The position numbers were made by a program, and so were the translations under genes. Under the pieces are notes generated by a model. That model ran no database searches. It was given only the letters and a program-made list of their open reading frames with translations, and had not been told where the DNA came from. Below, piece after piece: positions 1 through 11,999 of a stretch of 64,000 bases of DNA (its first letter is position 1; every line of letters begins with the position of its first letter). The stretch is from Punica granatum. Lineage: Eukaryota; Streptophyta; Magnoliopsida; Myrtales; Lythraceae. The stretch lies in assembly GCF_007655135.1 (NCBI RefSeq), contig NC_045128.1, positions 11,470,001 through 11,534,000 of the forward strand, in the 5' to 3' direction.

Positions 1-1
1 C

Positions 2-856
2 CCCGGTGACATCGACCCGAATGTTGAAGAAGTTACATCTCAAAATAGAAGTAGCAACACTGGCCAAAGATGGCAATGGGAAGACGATGAGCCGCTAATC
101 AGTGCATGGCTAAATGTCGAGCAAGATCCCGTGGTCGGGGATAATCAAGCCGGCACCACATCTTGGGAGAGGATCCACCAGTATTGCCTGGAGGTTGACC
201 ACAAGCGCTTCTCCACGAAGAAATCTAACGCGTTGAAGCAACGGTTCCACAAGATTCGCACGACCGTATCGTCCTTCTATGGATTCTATGCGCAAGCTGA
301 TCGTCATAGAGCAAGCGGAGCAAACGATGATAATGTGTTGGCGATGGCTCATAATTTGTACTACAAGACGTATAACGTCAAATTCAACATGTTGTTGTAC
401 TGGAATATTCTCCGCCATGAACCAAAATTTTTAACCCTTATTGATTCTCCCACTTAAGGTTCGAAGCGAACGAAGACAAATGCTTCCGGTGAATACACAA
501 ACTCCTCCACTGGCGATGTGGATATTAACTCTCAAGTGCATCCATAAGGCAGAGATGTGGCTAAGAGAAAAATTGCTAAAGGAAAATCATCTAAAGGGAA
601 ATAGGCAGTTGGTACTAAGCTGGGCGAGGCGACAGATGCTGTGAAGTCTTTGGCTATTGGTATAGAGAGTTAATATGACGGATTTGCAGTAAATAATGAA
701 AAAGAGTTCGAGATCAAGCAAGAAGAAGTTAAGGCAAAGCATATAGAATCTGCATCGAGACTCATGGCAACTGACATGAGTAATTATTTTCCGGAAATGA
801 TTGCCATTCATAAGAGGCTGTTAGAGGAAGGTCTTTCGAAGATTTTTAATTTTTAA
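2..856 (+). pseudogene. Harbinger accessory protein (SANT/Myb-like DNA-binding ORF1), broken
   Basis: One frame can be followed from position 2 to a stop at 854-856. The N-terminal part (about residues 25-140) is the SANT/Myb-like trihelix region of plant Harbinger ORF1 proteins, starting RWQWEDDEPLISAWL and containing FYGFYAQADRHRASGAND and WNILRHEPK. The C-terminal half is charged and coiled-coil-like (NNEKEFEIKQEEVKAKH), as usual for the family. In this partner role the protein binds terminal DNA and helps the transposase. In-frame stops at 455-457 (TAA), 545-547 (TAA), 602-604 (TAG) and 671-673 (TAA) break it. The second and third look like CAA/CAG codons hit by C-to-T changes. The start codon lies outside the window. 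Confidence 0.82.
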
Positions 857-1211
857 TGACACTTATATTGTTTCCATTGTCGGGGTTCAAATTCATCATT
901 TATGTTTGTAAGCTAATTGTCATCATTTATGTTTGTAATATTTACCTATCTAATGAAATTTAAATTTCATTATGTTATGTGTTTTTTCAAATTGTTAAAT
1001 AATTTACTTTTTAAAAAGTAGCAATTGGAAAGTAGCCGTTGGAAAGTGGTTATTTGAATATGTCCGGTGAGAAGTAACCGTTGAAAATTAACCGTTACAA
1101 AGTAGCCATTGGAATCCTCTCTATAAAATGATTTCACTGTCATATGCATTCATTCACATTCCTTCGTCTCCCATTCATATCCCCTCGTCTCCAATTCAAA
1201 TTTTTCCAAAC

Positions 1212-2560
1212 ATGTCTAAAAACCCTAATGATCCCAACAATATGTCCATGGATCCATTGGACTGGATGGAAGATCTGTTGAAACATGCTACAGGTGAGCG
1301 CGTCATTGACCTCCTTCCAGAAGATGCAACAGGCCGCCTTCGATGAAAGCTCTTCCTCTAGATCAAAAAGGAAGACAATCGACAGGGATCATGAAGCAGG
1401 TCATAAGCAGCTTATACAGAACTACTTCATTGACGAGCCAATGTATTATGTCGAGACATTCCAATGACGGTTTAGAATGACAAAACGCTTGTTCCTTCGA
1501 ATTGTGGACGGTCTCTCAAGTGACGATCCATATTTCTAGCAGAAAAGAGATGTCGTGGGCAGAGCAAACCTATCTTTGCTACAAAAATGCACCGCGGCCA
1601 TGCGTATGTTAGCTTGCAGAGTAGGTTCTGACACCATTGACGAATATCTCCAGCTAGCAGAGAACACCGCGAACAAATGCCTCTACAAGTTTTATGAGCA
1701 CGTCATCTCGGCTTTTGGCCCTCAGTACTTGCGTCGGCCTAATGCAAAAGATGTCCAATGCCTACTATGGATTGGAGGGTCATGCCGTTTCCCGGGCATG
1801 ATGGGCAGCATTGACTGCATGCATTGGGAGTGAAAAAATTACCTAAAGGCATGGCACGGTATGTATAGGGGTCACCATGCAGTTCAAATTTTAATACTTA
1901 AAGCAATGGCAGGACTTGACCTTTGCATATGGCATTCATTTCTTGGTGTGGCCGGTCCAACAGTGACATCAACGTTTTAGATTGACCACCGGTTCTTGAT
2001 GATGCGTTAGAAGGTCATGCTCTCGAGGCAAATTATACTATCAATGGCACCAACTATACCTTGGGATATTGTTTGACAAATGGTATATATCCTAAACGGT
2101 CAACGTTCGTGAAAACAATCCCTCAACCTCAAGGAGAGAAGAGATCGTTATTTGCCAAATATCTAGAAAGGGTGGAGAAGGATGTAGAGCGTGCTTTCAA
2201 GGTTTTACAAGCTCGATTTGCTATTATACGTGGCCCCGCTCGATCGTGGTCTGCGGAGAAGCTTGGAATGATCATGAGAGCTTGCATCGTATTGCATAAT
2301 ATGATTGTCGAGAATGAGAGGGGCACATATAATGTCAACTTCGATTAGTGCTTGGAGAATAATGATCCGTGCTCAGAGAACGATAATCCCCCACTAGCAA
2401 CTTACCACAAATTCAACAACGACAATAAAGATATACTCATATGAGGAATATGTCCGGAATCATATTCGGATTCGGGATAAACAACACCATCGACAACTAC
2501 AAGCGGACTTGATGGAACATATTTGGCAATTTGAACATGCCCGCAATATCAACAACAAGC
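1212..2560 (+). pseudogene. Harbinger-type DDE transposase, broken
   Basis: ATG at 1212 opens MSKNPNDPNNMSMDPLDW. A frameshift near 1290-1310 moves the frame to one containing FDESSSSRSKRK and QNYFIDEPMYYVETF. The helix-turn-helix-like part (RANLSLLQKCTAAMRMLA) and the first catalytic Asp in MMGSIDCMHWE (about 1798-1830) are clear, but a stop replaces the Trp/Lys codon that normally follows. The second catalytic Asp block is visible only as LGVAGPTVTSTF near 1945-1977, so the Asp is lost. The third acidic residue survives in KDVERAFKVLQARFAIIRGP (2188-2235). The C-terminal tail (LQADLMEHIWQFE) ends near 2560. It once cut and joined element ends; it is now inactive. Confidence 0.85.
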
Positions 2561-2962
2561 ATTTTTCTGTTGCTCGTGTATTTTTCGTTGCTCGCGTAAT
2601 TATCTTTTTGTTGCTTGTGTATTTTTTTCCCGTCATATAATTTTCAAATTATTTTATGAATTTTATTAAGCATTCGTAATTAATTATTACTAATTAATAT
2701 TAATTAATTAATTAATTATTAATATGATTTAATTAATTAAATTTAATTATCAATAAAAATAATTAGTAATTTTTTTAGTTATATTCATTATATGCATATA
2801 AATAAGTGTGTGGGCCCATTAATAGATTTGAAATCAAATACTGTGACTGGAGTAATGAATCTCTCTTTTTGGTGAGTGAGTTTATATCTGACGTGACGTT
2901 TATATGGCGATTGTGAGGTCTAGTTTAAAGGCTCAAACAGAGACTCGCATTAGATAGCCTAA

Positions 2963-3575
2963 GTCTTAAAGATAATAATTTGGTGGGTCCCTCCTCGTTG
3001 GAAGAAACATTCACTTGCAATGGCAATGTGAATTGAAATGTCGGCCACCAACTTGAAAATTATAAGAAAAGAAAACGAAAAAGAAGGAAAATAAAATAAA
3101 GGCAAGTTGCTTGATTTGGGTGCTGAGGATGAGATTTTGATTAGTTCCTTTGATCACACAGTTCAGTTGGGAGCCGTGGGTGTGTCGATTAAGATTGTTA
3201 CGAGTTCATGTACCACATCGGTTCTCTTTTGAAAGCACGGACAAAGGGTGTTTAGTAATTGGATGTTGAATCTTTTTGGGACATACTAATCACGTTGCAT
3301 TAATATACAGGATCTCGAGTAGTAAGATTAGTGTACTATTAAGTACCTAAAGAGATTAGTTTGAAGTCCCAATTATTATGTGGGTCTACCAGAGATCGCG
3401 TCTATGTAACGTTTACATAATGGATCCTCATCCGTTTGGCTTGTATGTATTTTGCTTTCCATTGTTACGTATTTTGCATCGGAAATTTTATGTCAACCTC
3501 CAGAATGCACCTTATCTTTAATTTGTTACGCAATACCAGCCAGTAATTTTGGGAAATTTATCCAGTCTAGGTCAT
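2963..3575. other. Intergenic spacer, no gene seen
   Basis: Moderately A+T-rich spacer between the Harbinger right end and the foldback near 3576. I see no coding signal. If the copia element had a left LTR it should lie here, but nothing in this stretch resembles the right LTR at 8538-8718. Confidence 0.5.
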
Positions 3576-3708
3576 GGACTAGTCCAGGAATGCTCAAAAC
3601 GAACATAGTAGACTGCAAAATGAGCATAGTCGATTGGAGTTAAAGTGCAGTTTACTATGTTGAATTTTGCAGTCGACTATGTACATTTGAGAACTCTAGA
3701 CTAGTCCC
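3576..3708. repeat. Short foldback (hairpin) element beside the copia primer-binding site
   Basis: The two halves are inverted copies. The left arm starts GGACTAGTCCAGGAATGCTC and contains ACATAGTAGACTGCAAAATG. The right arm, reversed, reads GGACTAGTCTAGAGTTCTCA and ACATAGTCGACTGCAAAATT. Arms are about 60 bp with a centre near 3642. It ends only a few bases before the copia primer-binding site, so it either inserted into the remnant of the left LTR or is part of what replaced it. Confidence 0.6.
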
Positions 3709-3879
3709 AACTGACATGGCATCAAAGCGGTGGTCTTGAGGCCAACCGTCTCATCTTCTTGCCGGCCAAGAATAGCCGAGCTTCATCTGCCAGTGATTCT
3801 TACTGAGCGTCACCTTTCAATTCCTGGATTTGTCCTGCAAATTTCTTCTTTTTCCACGCTTCTTTTATTAGTCACCACC

Positions 3880-5060
3880 ATGACACAATCCACAGACCAC
3901 GACACTGTGGGTGAAAGCATGTCGCTCGTTTATGTTTTCCCTCCTTCTGATGGTCTCGGCACACAGCTTATTTCCTGCAAACTCAACGGCAGGAATTACA
4001 ATACTTGGTCCCAAACAATGCAGACAACAATTCAAGCTAAGAATAAACTCAGCTTTACCAAAGGCAAGGTGACAGAACCAGCGGAAGGAGAACCTTACCA
4101 TGAGCAGTGGGTGACTTGTAATTCGATGCTACTCTCATGGATTTTCAATCACCTAGATGAAGAGCTACAGAATTCTATAGCAGGGTCAAAGAATGCGAAG
4201 ACCCTATGGGACGACCTTAAATAACGTTTTTCCCAGGGTAATGAGGTAAAAATTCACCAACTCAAGACTGATATTTGCCTACTCAGACAAAAGAAGAGGT
4301 CGGTTTCAGAGTATTATTCGAAATTAAAAAGTCTTTAGGATGAATTGGATTTGTACTTTGATTGCCGGTCTGTACATGTAATGTCAGAATTCAACTCGCA
4401 GCTCACAAGGAGAAGGAGAAAGTGCATCAATTTCTCATTGGGCTCAACCCAGAATTCTCAACCATTCGTTCACAAATCTTGAGCATGGACTCGTTGCCAA
4501 ACGCAAACAGAGCCCATTCCATGGTTGCCCATGATGAAGCGTAGCGTCTAATCACACACGGCAGGGAAACCAGTTCTGAAGCACTAGGTTTCACGGCGAA
4601 AGTTGTTCATGATTTCGGTGGTAGTTCTAACCTTAATTTCAATTCGAACAGGGTAGAGAACAAACCTCGTGGCCGCCCTTTTTGTGATTATTATGGGCGA
4701 AATGGCCATCATCGGGTCACATGCTAATAGCTTCATGGATATCCAGGTCCCGATCAGTGGAATCAGAGGAATTCGAAGGGGACCTCTTCAGGAAACCCTC
4801 GGCCAGGCTTGAGGAACCCATCCTCGTCTTCTTCGAGTCTGCAACAGCAACATAGAGGAGGTGGAGTCGGGTTCTCTAATTCAGGAGGCTCGGGTAATGG
4901 ATATTCGGGCGGCCCATCTCAACGCTCGGCCCAACTCAACCATGGGCAATGGAGGCCCAGTCATTTGGCCCAGCATTCCTTCACTCAAGGCCCAGCGAAC
5001 TACACAGCAACCTAGGCCCATACGAACTCCCCAGCAGACCTTAATAAGCTGGCCCATCTT
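3880..5060 (+). pseudogene. copia gag (capsid-like) region, broken
   Basis: A likely ATG at 3880 starts MTQSTDHDTVGES. The next part matches the plant copia gag (UBN2-type) pattern: KLNGRNYNTWSQTMQ, VTCNSMLLSWIFNHLDEELQ and AKTLWDDLK. The first stop is at 4222-4224. Downstream pieces in other frames continue the domain (LKTDICLLRQ-like and HQFLIGLNPEFSTIRSQIL at about 4420-4480). A damaged zinc knuckle is readable near 4680-4725 as CDYYGRNGHHRVTC, with Tyr in place of the second Cys. A Gly/Ser/Gln/Pro-rich linker follows (4800-5060). Confidence 0.8.
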
Positions 5061-5072
5061 TTTTAGGCCCAA

Positions 5073-8000
5073 TTGCAGCAGCTCATGTCGATGATATCTC
5101 GTGATGATGGTGAGGTTAATCGACTAAATGGTGAGAATTTTGTGCCTATCACTTCAAATCTCGATTGGATTATTGATTTGGGAGCGTCACGACACATGGC
5201 CGGTAGTCTGGATAATCTTTTTGATGTTACTCCTATTGATAATGGTCCAATTATTCATATTCCAAATGGAACAACGAAAACTGCCTTTATAGGCAAAGTC
5301 TCATTTGAAGTTAATATGGTTCTTCATAATGTTCTTTACGTGTTGGATTTCAATTGTAATCTATTGTCCGTGGCTCAATTATTTTGGGAACTAAATTGTA
5401 GTATACACTACATTTCTGATCTATGCTTGATTTAGGACTGGACCTCGGAGAGTACGATTGGAGTGGGTGAACTTCACGAGGGGGATCTGGCTTCTACAAC
5501 GAGTATCCTCATCTTTTCATAGACTACGGGCAATGAAAGCAAACGATGAAGATATTTGGTACAAGCGGTTGTGACATCCTTCTTCTTGTATTCAGTTTGA
5601 GAATGATTCTATTTCCATGCATCATTCAGTCAATAATTCACTCCGTGACATATGTTGTCGGGCAAAACAAACACGCTCCAGTTTTACCAATAGTTCAAAT
5701 AAAGCCTCTTTTCCATTTCAGTTGGTTCATTGTGACATATGAGGACCTTATGAGGTCTCATCTATTTCTGGTGCTCAATATTTTTGTCAATTGTGGGTGA
5801 CTATACCCAAGCTATATGAGTTTATCTTTTACGAAATAAGTCGGAGGCACAAGGTTTTCTAATTAGTTTATGCAAGCTGGTTAGGAATCAATTTGATCAA
5901 ACAGTGAAAACAGTGAGAAGCGACAATGGGTCGGAATTCATGAGTTGAGTCGTTCAAGACTATTTTTATGACAACGACATCATTCATCAAACTTCGTGCA
6001 ATGATACTCCTCAACAAAATGGACTAGTTGAGCGCAAACATCATCACATTCTTAATGTAGCCCGGGCACTGATGTTCCAAGCTTCACTTCTCATAGATTT
6101 TTGGGGAGAATCTGTTTCTTCTGCGGCACACCTCATTAATCTCGCGCCTTCGAATATTTTATCAGGCAAGACACCATTCGAACTCTTTTTTCGTAAGAAA
6201 CCATTGTATAGACACATTCGTATTTTCAGATGTCTATGTTATGCACATCACAACCCTCGTCTCAAGGATAAATTTGGGCCACGTTTAAGAAGGTGCATTT
6301 TTATTGGGTACTCGTTTGGAAAGAAGGGTTGGAAAGTTTATGACTTGGAGAACCGTGAGGCTTTTGTTTCTCAGGATGTTAAATTCAATGAGACCGATTT
6401 TCCTTTCAGCAATTCGGCTTCGTCCAGTTTCGGTCAGTTCGGGCGTTCGCTTTTTCGATAATTCAGGCCCAGGGGGAGTTCAGCCCAATTGAGTTTTAGG
6501 GGGAGTTCAGCCAAATTGAGCCTAGATCAACACACCATTTGCCCAGTCCATCTGCGCCCAAATCCGCCGAGCCCATTTTCGCTGAGCCAAATTCAGCTAA
6601 GCCCAGTAGCAATACTGGGCTTCGTTTGGTACAAAATAATTTTGCTGAGCCCAATCCGCCCAACTTTACTGTGCCTGCTAATTTGTCTGGCCCGATTTCT
6701 TATGTTGACCCGGCATCTACTTCCTTTACCAATCCGACGACCATATCCAACCCGATTTCTTCTTCAGCGGACACAATAGCTCATTCAAAGGCTCCGCAAA
6801 ATATTTGCAAACCGAGTTGGCTTAATGATTTTGTCTCTTTACTGCTCGTTGTTTCGATTCTCTCTCCCCCCCCCCAAAAAAATCATATCACCCACTCCAT
6901 CACACTCTCCAGGTACGTCTCATCCTCTCGAGCATTATCTTAATTATTTTGATATTGATGCCACCCAATTGTCATTCCTTGCTACCATTAACTCCGAAAC
7001 AAAGCCAAGGACTTACTCTTAAGCTGCCAAGGATCACAGATGGCGCCTCGCCATGGCTAACGAAATTCGCGCTCGGGAGAACGGCACTTGGACCATTCAA
7101 TCACTCCCTCCCGGGAAGAAACCCATCGATTGTAAGTGGATTTTTAAGATTAAATGATGAGTTGATGGCACTGTGGAACGTTACAAAGCTCGGCTCGTGG
7201 CCAAATGTTTCACTCAAGTTGAAGGTGTCGATTTTCACGAGACTTTTGCGCCAGTAGCAAAATTGGTCACGGTAATTTGTTTATTGACCATTGTTGTTGC
7301 TAAACAATGGGAGATGCATCAACTTGATGTAATAATGCCTTTCTTCATGGGGATTTGGATGAGAAGGTTTACATGTCACTTCCTCTTGGTTTTCGTTCCG
7401 CTCATCCTAATCAGGTATGTCGTTTGCGAAAGTCTTTATATGGCCTTCGTCAAGCCTCTCGCAACTAGTATTTCAAATTTGCCACAGCTCTCATTCAATA
7501 TGGATTTCAACAATCCGAGGCTGATCATTCTCTATTCAATTTCTCTCATGGTGGCATATTTCTTGCGGTTCTAGTCTATGTGGATGATATGATTTTTGTG
7601 GCTAATGATTTTATCTCATGCACCAATTTAAAGAATTATCTTCACCAGTGCTTTCGCATTAAGGATCTTGGTGCCTTATCCTATTTTATGGGCATAGAGA
7701 TTATTCGCAATAGTTCCAGTCTCTTTTTCAACCAGTGGAAGTACACTCTGGATATTCTTACTGAGGTCAATATGATGGGTTCTCGACCTGCTTATTTCCC
7801 TATGGTGCAACAACACCAATTGTCTATAGATAGTGGCGATCTCATTCCCAATCCGGGACAGTATCGCCGTCTCGTTGGTCGCCTCCTGTATCTCACCATC
7901 ACTAGGTCGGAGCTCAGTTATCCTATTAATATTCTCTCACAATTCTTACAAGATCCTTGCCAGGGACATTGGGACGCAGCTCAACGAGTGCTCCGTTATC

Positions 8001-8530
8001 TCAAGCAATCCCCTAGACAAAGAATTTTTCTCTATCCAACCTCTCTATCTTTAACGACCTATTGTGATGTGGATTGGGCTAGTTGTCTAATGACTCGACG
8101 ATCTTTGACTGGATATTTCATTACTTTAGGCAGAAATCCTATCTCTTGGAAGACCAAAAAGCAAACAACAGTCTCAAAGTCCTTTGTTGAAGTTGAATAC
8201 CGGGACATAGCCGCGACCATCGGTGAGCTCTTATGGCTCCGTTCTCTGCTCAGCTCTCTCGGTGTTTATCATGCAGGTCCGATGCGTCTTTTCTGTGATA
8301 ATCAAGCGGCTCTTCACATCACCTCTAATCCAGCCTTCTATGAGCGCACCAAGCACATTGAAATAGATTGCCATTTCATTAGGCAACATATATGCTCTAG
8401 AGCTGTAGAAACATCCCATGTGTCTATGCGCTTTCAACTGGCATACATCTTTACTGAGGCACTTGGGCGTGACCAGTTTCATTTTTTTCTCAGCAAGTTG
8501 GGAATTCAGAATTTTCATTTTCCAACTTGA
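5073..8530 (+). pseudogene. copia pol polyprotein (protease, integrase, RT, RNase H), broken
   Basis: Protease: WIIDLGASRHMAG at 5165-5203, where the catalytic DSG has become DLG. Integrase: KTVRSDNGSEF and QQNGLVERKHHH (about 5905-6050), then FWGESVSSAAHLINLAPS and the C-terminal GYSFGKKGWKVYD (6303-6344). Reverse transcriptase: VERYKARLVAKCFTQVEGVD (7176-7235), LVYVDDMIFVAND (7570-7612, with the YVDD catalytic box) and RIKDLGALSYFMGIEI. RNase H: SLTGYFITLGRNPISWKTKK, LFCDNQAALHI and KHIEIDCHFIR (8104-8395). The longest intact stretch is 7580-8530. Numerous stops and frameshifts between 5435 and 7570 mean no full polyprotein can be made. Confidence 0.88.
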
Positions 8531-8537
8531 GAGGGAG

Positions 8538-8718
8538 TATTATGGAAATATTTATTTTCCTTTGTATTTTATGTACATATCCATGTATACCATACTTAGG
8601 GACCCCTAGTTTAGCCATAGATATTGTTTTCCTTTTGTTTACCGGACCTAGATGTATACATGCCAGTCGAATGAATGAAAATAAGACAAGTTCTTCTATT
8701 CAATCCTTAATCTTGACA
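8538..8718 (+). repeat. Right LTR of the copia element
   Basis: It starts TATTATGGAAATATTTATTT directly after the purine-rich tract; the first bases were probably TG before a G-to-A change. It ends CTTAATCTTGACA, a normal copia-type CA end. Length is about 181 bp, short for copia LTRs. No matching left LTR is present, so identity between LTRs cannot be used for dating. Confidence 0.65.
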
Positions 8719-10000
8719 TTCGGCGACACAATTGGAACTTCCATTACCCCCCTCATTTCTACTTAGTTTGTTTTCTTTCTTTTTCTATCGGGCTTCGACC
8801 CCGTTAACCCACCGAAAAAAATAAAATAGATATATGTCTTAATTTCACTATCTATTCCCAATAATTAATAAGATCAAATAAAAGAGTTCAATGCGCTTGT
8901 TTTTTTTTTCCACTTATGTCCTGTATATACATTTTTTTTCATTAATATTCACGGTACCACAAATTAAAACTACATTAAGAAAAAAAGATTTTAGCCGGTC
9001 AATCTCAACAAAGTATTAAAGTTGACTAAATGTAAAACTTTAGTCATACCCAATGTGATTTGGATCTGTTTATATATAAACTAGGAAACGTTCCGAGCAA
9101 TGCTGCTGATATAATGAAAAGTTTCTTCCAATAATTATATTATTATACTTATTTACATTAATTTATATATATTACAATGTTTTGATAAAAAAAATTCTTA
9201 AAATTCATGCATTTCTCAACTCTCAATAAGCTCCTGGACTGTATATAAAATATATTAGCAGAAGAGATAAAAGTCAATTTTCCCCATAATTTACAATTGT
9301 TTAGCTCATTAGTTCATTCATCAAATTGGCTCATTCAACCCGCTTTCATCATTCTTTTTATATATTGTAATATCTCAATATATATATCTATTTATATGTC
9401 TAGAAGAAAAGTTGCTCGGTATCTATATTTTGTGCCCAATATGTAATTTTTGTCTCATACATATGATACATGAGAAAAGTTTCCCTCTATAGAAGATTAG
9501 GAGTATTTACAATTGGAAGTCCTGGCAAAAAATTAATAGTGTATCACAGTGGCTATTAGCAAATGCATACAATAAATTAGAATGAGTGAAAAATAATATT
9601 ACTCAAGAAAATACAATAACTTAAAATGAATATCTTTTTTCCTATTTATAAAAGAAATGGTAATATTCTGGAAATTTTTATGACATAATGAAAATTAAGG
9701 AGAAAGAAGAAATATTCTACCGAAAAAAAGGAGAAACGAGAAATAAAGCGTAATTGATGAGGGTTGATTAAAAGCCTAGGAATGAAAAAAACAAAAAAGA
9801 TAAAGATTAATAGCAAATTTCTAAAACACATTCATGGCACCCATATGGGATTTGATGTATATCTCAACAGAAACCTAATAAATTAATAAGATAAAACTAA
9901 AATTTGCAGCATTGGAAAAAAGCAAAAGAAAAAATATAAAGAAAAGAAGTGAAAGGAAAAATAAAAATAAAAATGATGAGTTGGCAAGTGGCTTAGCTTG
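8719..10000. other. A+T-rich intergenic spacer
   Basis: No coding signal beyond chance open frames. The only structure I can name is a Helitron-like 3' end at 9081-9112, listed separately. The rest is A+T-rich with poly-A/T runs. Confidence 0.5.
9081..9112 (-). repeat. Helitron-like 3' terminus (minus strand)
   Basis: Read on the minus strand, the sequence is AGCAGCATTGCTCGGAACG followed by TTTCCTAG and then T. This fits the plant Helitron 3' end rule: short GC-rich stem, then CTRR, inserted before T. The matching 5' TC end to the right is not identified. Confidence 0.45.
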
Positions 10001-10296
10001 GTTTGGGAGTGTTGTTGCTGGAACAAAAGTACTGAAATATAATTACTGAAAAATAAATGTTGATTTTATAATTAGTAAAAACATTTCAGAGATAACAATT
10101 TGAAACTGCTGAATTAAAATTAATATTTAAAACAGAGAATAAGCATAAATAACTTTATAATTACCTATCAATATATTGGAGAAAATCATATTTCCAAATT
10201 AACCAAACAATGATTTTGAAAAAATTCACCAAATACTACTTCTACTGAAAACTCAATAAAATAAACACTTATCCAACTGTCACCACACTCCCAAAT
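10001..10296. mobile_element. MITE with TTTGGGAGTGT termini
   Basis: Left end TTTGGGAGTGTTGTTGCTG and right end, reversed, TTTGGGAGTGTGGTGACAG form inverted ends. The interior is A+T-rich and non-coding, about 295 bp. Size and ends fit a hAT-like or other small non-autonomous DNA element; no clear target duplication was found. Confidence 0.6.
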
Positions 10297-10686
10297 GAAA
10301 ACTTAAAGAGGTTTAAGAATGGGATTTGTTTTCCTTTCTTAGTTAATTCTGCTACTGATGATTAAATTAAATAATGGTATTTCACTTGTACGATGCCGTG
10401 GGTTGAAAAAATCTTTCATCAATTTTGGGTTTATCATTTTAGTTTTTGTGATAATTAATATGTAGTATAATTGAAACCAATGATAAAACTATTTATATAT
10501 AGCAATTTTGATCCTTTGTGTCTAGATTTTTCCAAAAATTGTAGTACTTAATATTTCAAATGATATAAAAGATAACATTTCTTTCCCCAAATCTTAATTT
10601 GAATTTTCTATATTTCTACTTGGAATACCATGATAGGCCTTAGGTGGCCGTTAATCTTAAGTAAACAATCTTTCTTGCATTAGATT

Positions 10687-11225
10687 CGATATTCATTGAA
10701 AGCATATATCAACCTAGGCCAAGTTAATACATAAATAAGAATTAGTCTCGAGTCAATATATCAGTCTAATATTGCGTTTCACGAAAAAAAAATGAGGACA
10801 TTTTTAAGTTCATAAATAAAAAGAGATTAAATTGGTGATGAATTGAAATAGGTTTTTTTTATCATCGTGGGTTGGTCTGAGATGGTTTGACGATTTTTAT
10901 CCTTATGTAAGTTCTTGGGTGCAAGTATTGTGATTGGAATGTGAGAGCTTTATCTGTTAGTGAGTTGACCTCCCTCGAACCAAATTAATCATACTCACTG
11001 AGTTTTCGTATATCAAGTGGTACACACCGGATTCGAAAACACTAAAAAAGGGGAATTTTAAGAAAAATAAAAATGTAAAAGAAAAACAAAGAGGAAGCGA
11101 GGGGGAGCATGGGTCTGATATTCATTAAAATTATATTGTGGCTGAGCCAAGTTAATACCTAAATAAAAATTAGTTCAAGTCAATATATTAGTCTAATATT
11201 GCTTTTCATCGAAAAAATGAGGATT
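10687..11225. repeat. Direct repeat pair flanking a SINE
   Basis: About 110 bp at 10687-10800 recurs at 11117-11225. Both share GCCAAGTTAATAC, ATAAATA-AGAATTAG / AAATAAAAATTAG, GTCAATATAT and AGTCTAATATTGC. The spacing of about 430 bp and the SINE-like segment between them suggest a local duplication of a repeat tail. Confidence 0.5.
10862..11040 (+). mobile_element. Degenerate tRNA-derived SINE
   Basis: The segment follows the layout of the better SINE at 32720: GTGGGTTGGTCTGAGATGG, then a decayed TAAGTTCTTGGGTGCAAGT in the place of the Pol III B box region, GTGAGAGCTTTATC, and a 3' part ending TATCAAGTGGTACACACCGG with an A-rich tail. The internal promoter boxes are worn. Confidence 0.5.
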
Positions 11226-11999
11226 GGGAGAGATTAAACCCCTCCCAAAAATATGTTAGTCTAATATTGCGACTTTTGGGTCCGCTGGCGACTTCGCCTA
11301 CGGCGGTGGTGGCCAGTGTTCGGACTCCCACCAACCCTCTCCAGCTTCAACTGTAAAAGAACGAGAACAAAATAGTTGCAGAAAATTTGAAATAGGGACA
11401 TGAGCATTTTCGTCTTTTCTAGCAAAACATTGTCCCAATCCACCTTTTAACCCATCCCTTAGATGGGATTAGCTCCTTAATTATTTTATCGTGATGACTC
11501 CCAAACCTAATCCCCATTCTATCGGCACCAAACATTGATTTAGGATTTTAGAAATCTTATCCTAGTCTATCAAATGTGGCCTATGTAGAAAACATTCGTG
11601 GAGATTTACTATAAACATGTATGCATATCTAATGTCAGGTTCGCATTTCTCCAAATATATGATATATATATATATATATAAACATATATATATGCATACA
11701 TATCTCATAGATATATTTATCCTCCTGATATATAAGTTGCGGAAAGTAAATCAACAATAAATTCATTGAGTGTTGGATGTCCGAAGATGGTTGAAGATCA
11801 ATCTCCTGTATATATATATATATACTAATATAAATACAAACATGTAAACAGGGATTGGGCAATGATAACATGCGCCCTTAGATGAAACATGGGTTAAATT
11901 ACCCACAACAGGGCAATGGGTTTGATTTATATAGGGGGGCATGACGGCCTCAGCTTATGTCATAATATTAGTTTAGATCTTTCGATTCGTTCCTTCATA
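11226..11999. other. A+T-rich spacer with AT microsatellites
   Basis: Holds (AT)n tracts near 11662-11682, 11811-11823 and 12017-12032 and no gene. Small open frames here are low-complexity translations of the microsatellites. Confidence 0.55.

Larger units (their letters stand above)
1..2962 (+). mobile_element. PIF/Harbinger-like DNA transposon, copy 1, left end outside window
   Basis: The segment carries the two genes typical of plant PIF/Harbinger elements in the usual order: a SANT/Myb-like accessory gene (2-856) and a DDE transposase (1212-2560). An A+T-rich tail with TTAATTAATTAA runs follows. The right end near 2935-2962 reads, reversed, GGCTATCTAATGCGAGTCTC, which resembles the right end of copy 2 at about 30950 (ATCATCTCAAGCAAGAGTCTC). 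The element is older than copy 2 in its coding decay (stops in both genes). It cannot move itself. The left terminal repeat lies outside the window. Confidence 0.85.
3715..8718 (+). mobile_element. Ty1/copia LTR retrotransposon, degenerate
   Basis: Gene order is gag, protease, integrase, reverse transcriptase, RNase H, which is the copia order. A primer-binding site TGGCATCAAAGCGG (3717-3730) resembles the usual initiator-Met tRNA site TGGTATCAGAGC. A purine-rich tract GAGAGGGAG (8530-8537) precedes the right LTR. The left LTR is not recognisable. Many stops and frameshifts run through the coding region, so the element is dead; it is an old insertion. Confidence 0.88.

Noticed and set aside
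8231..8518. Minus-strand open frame of 95 codons.
   Set aside because: Antisense to the copia RNase H region.
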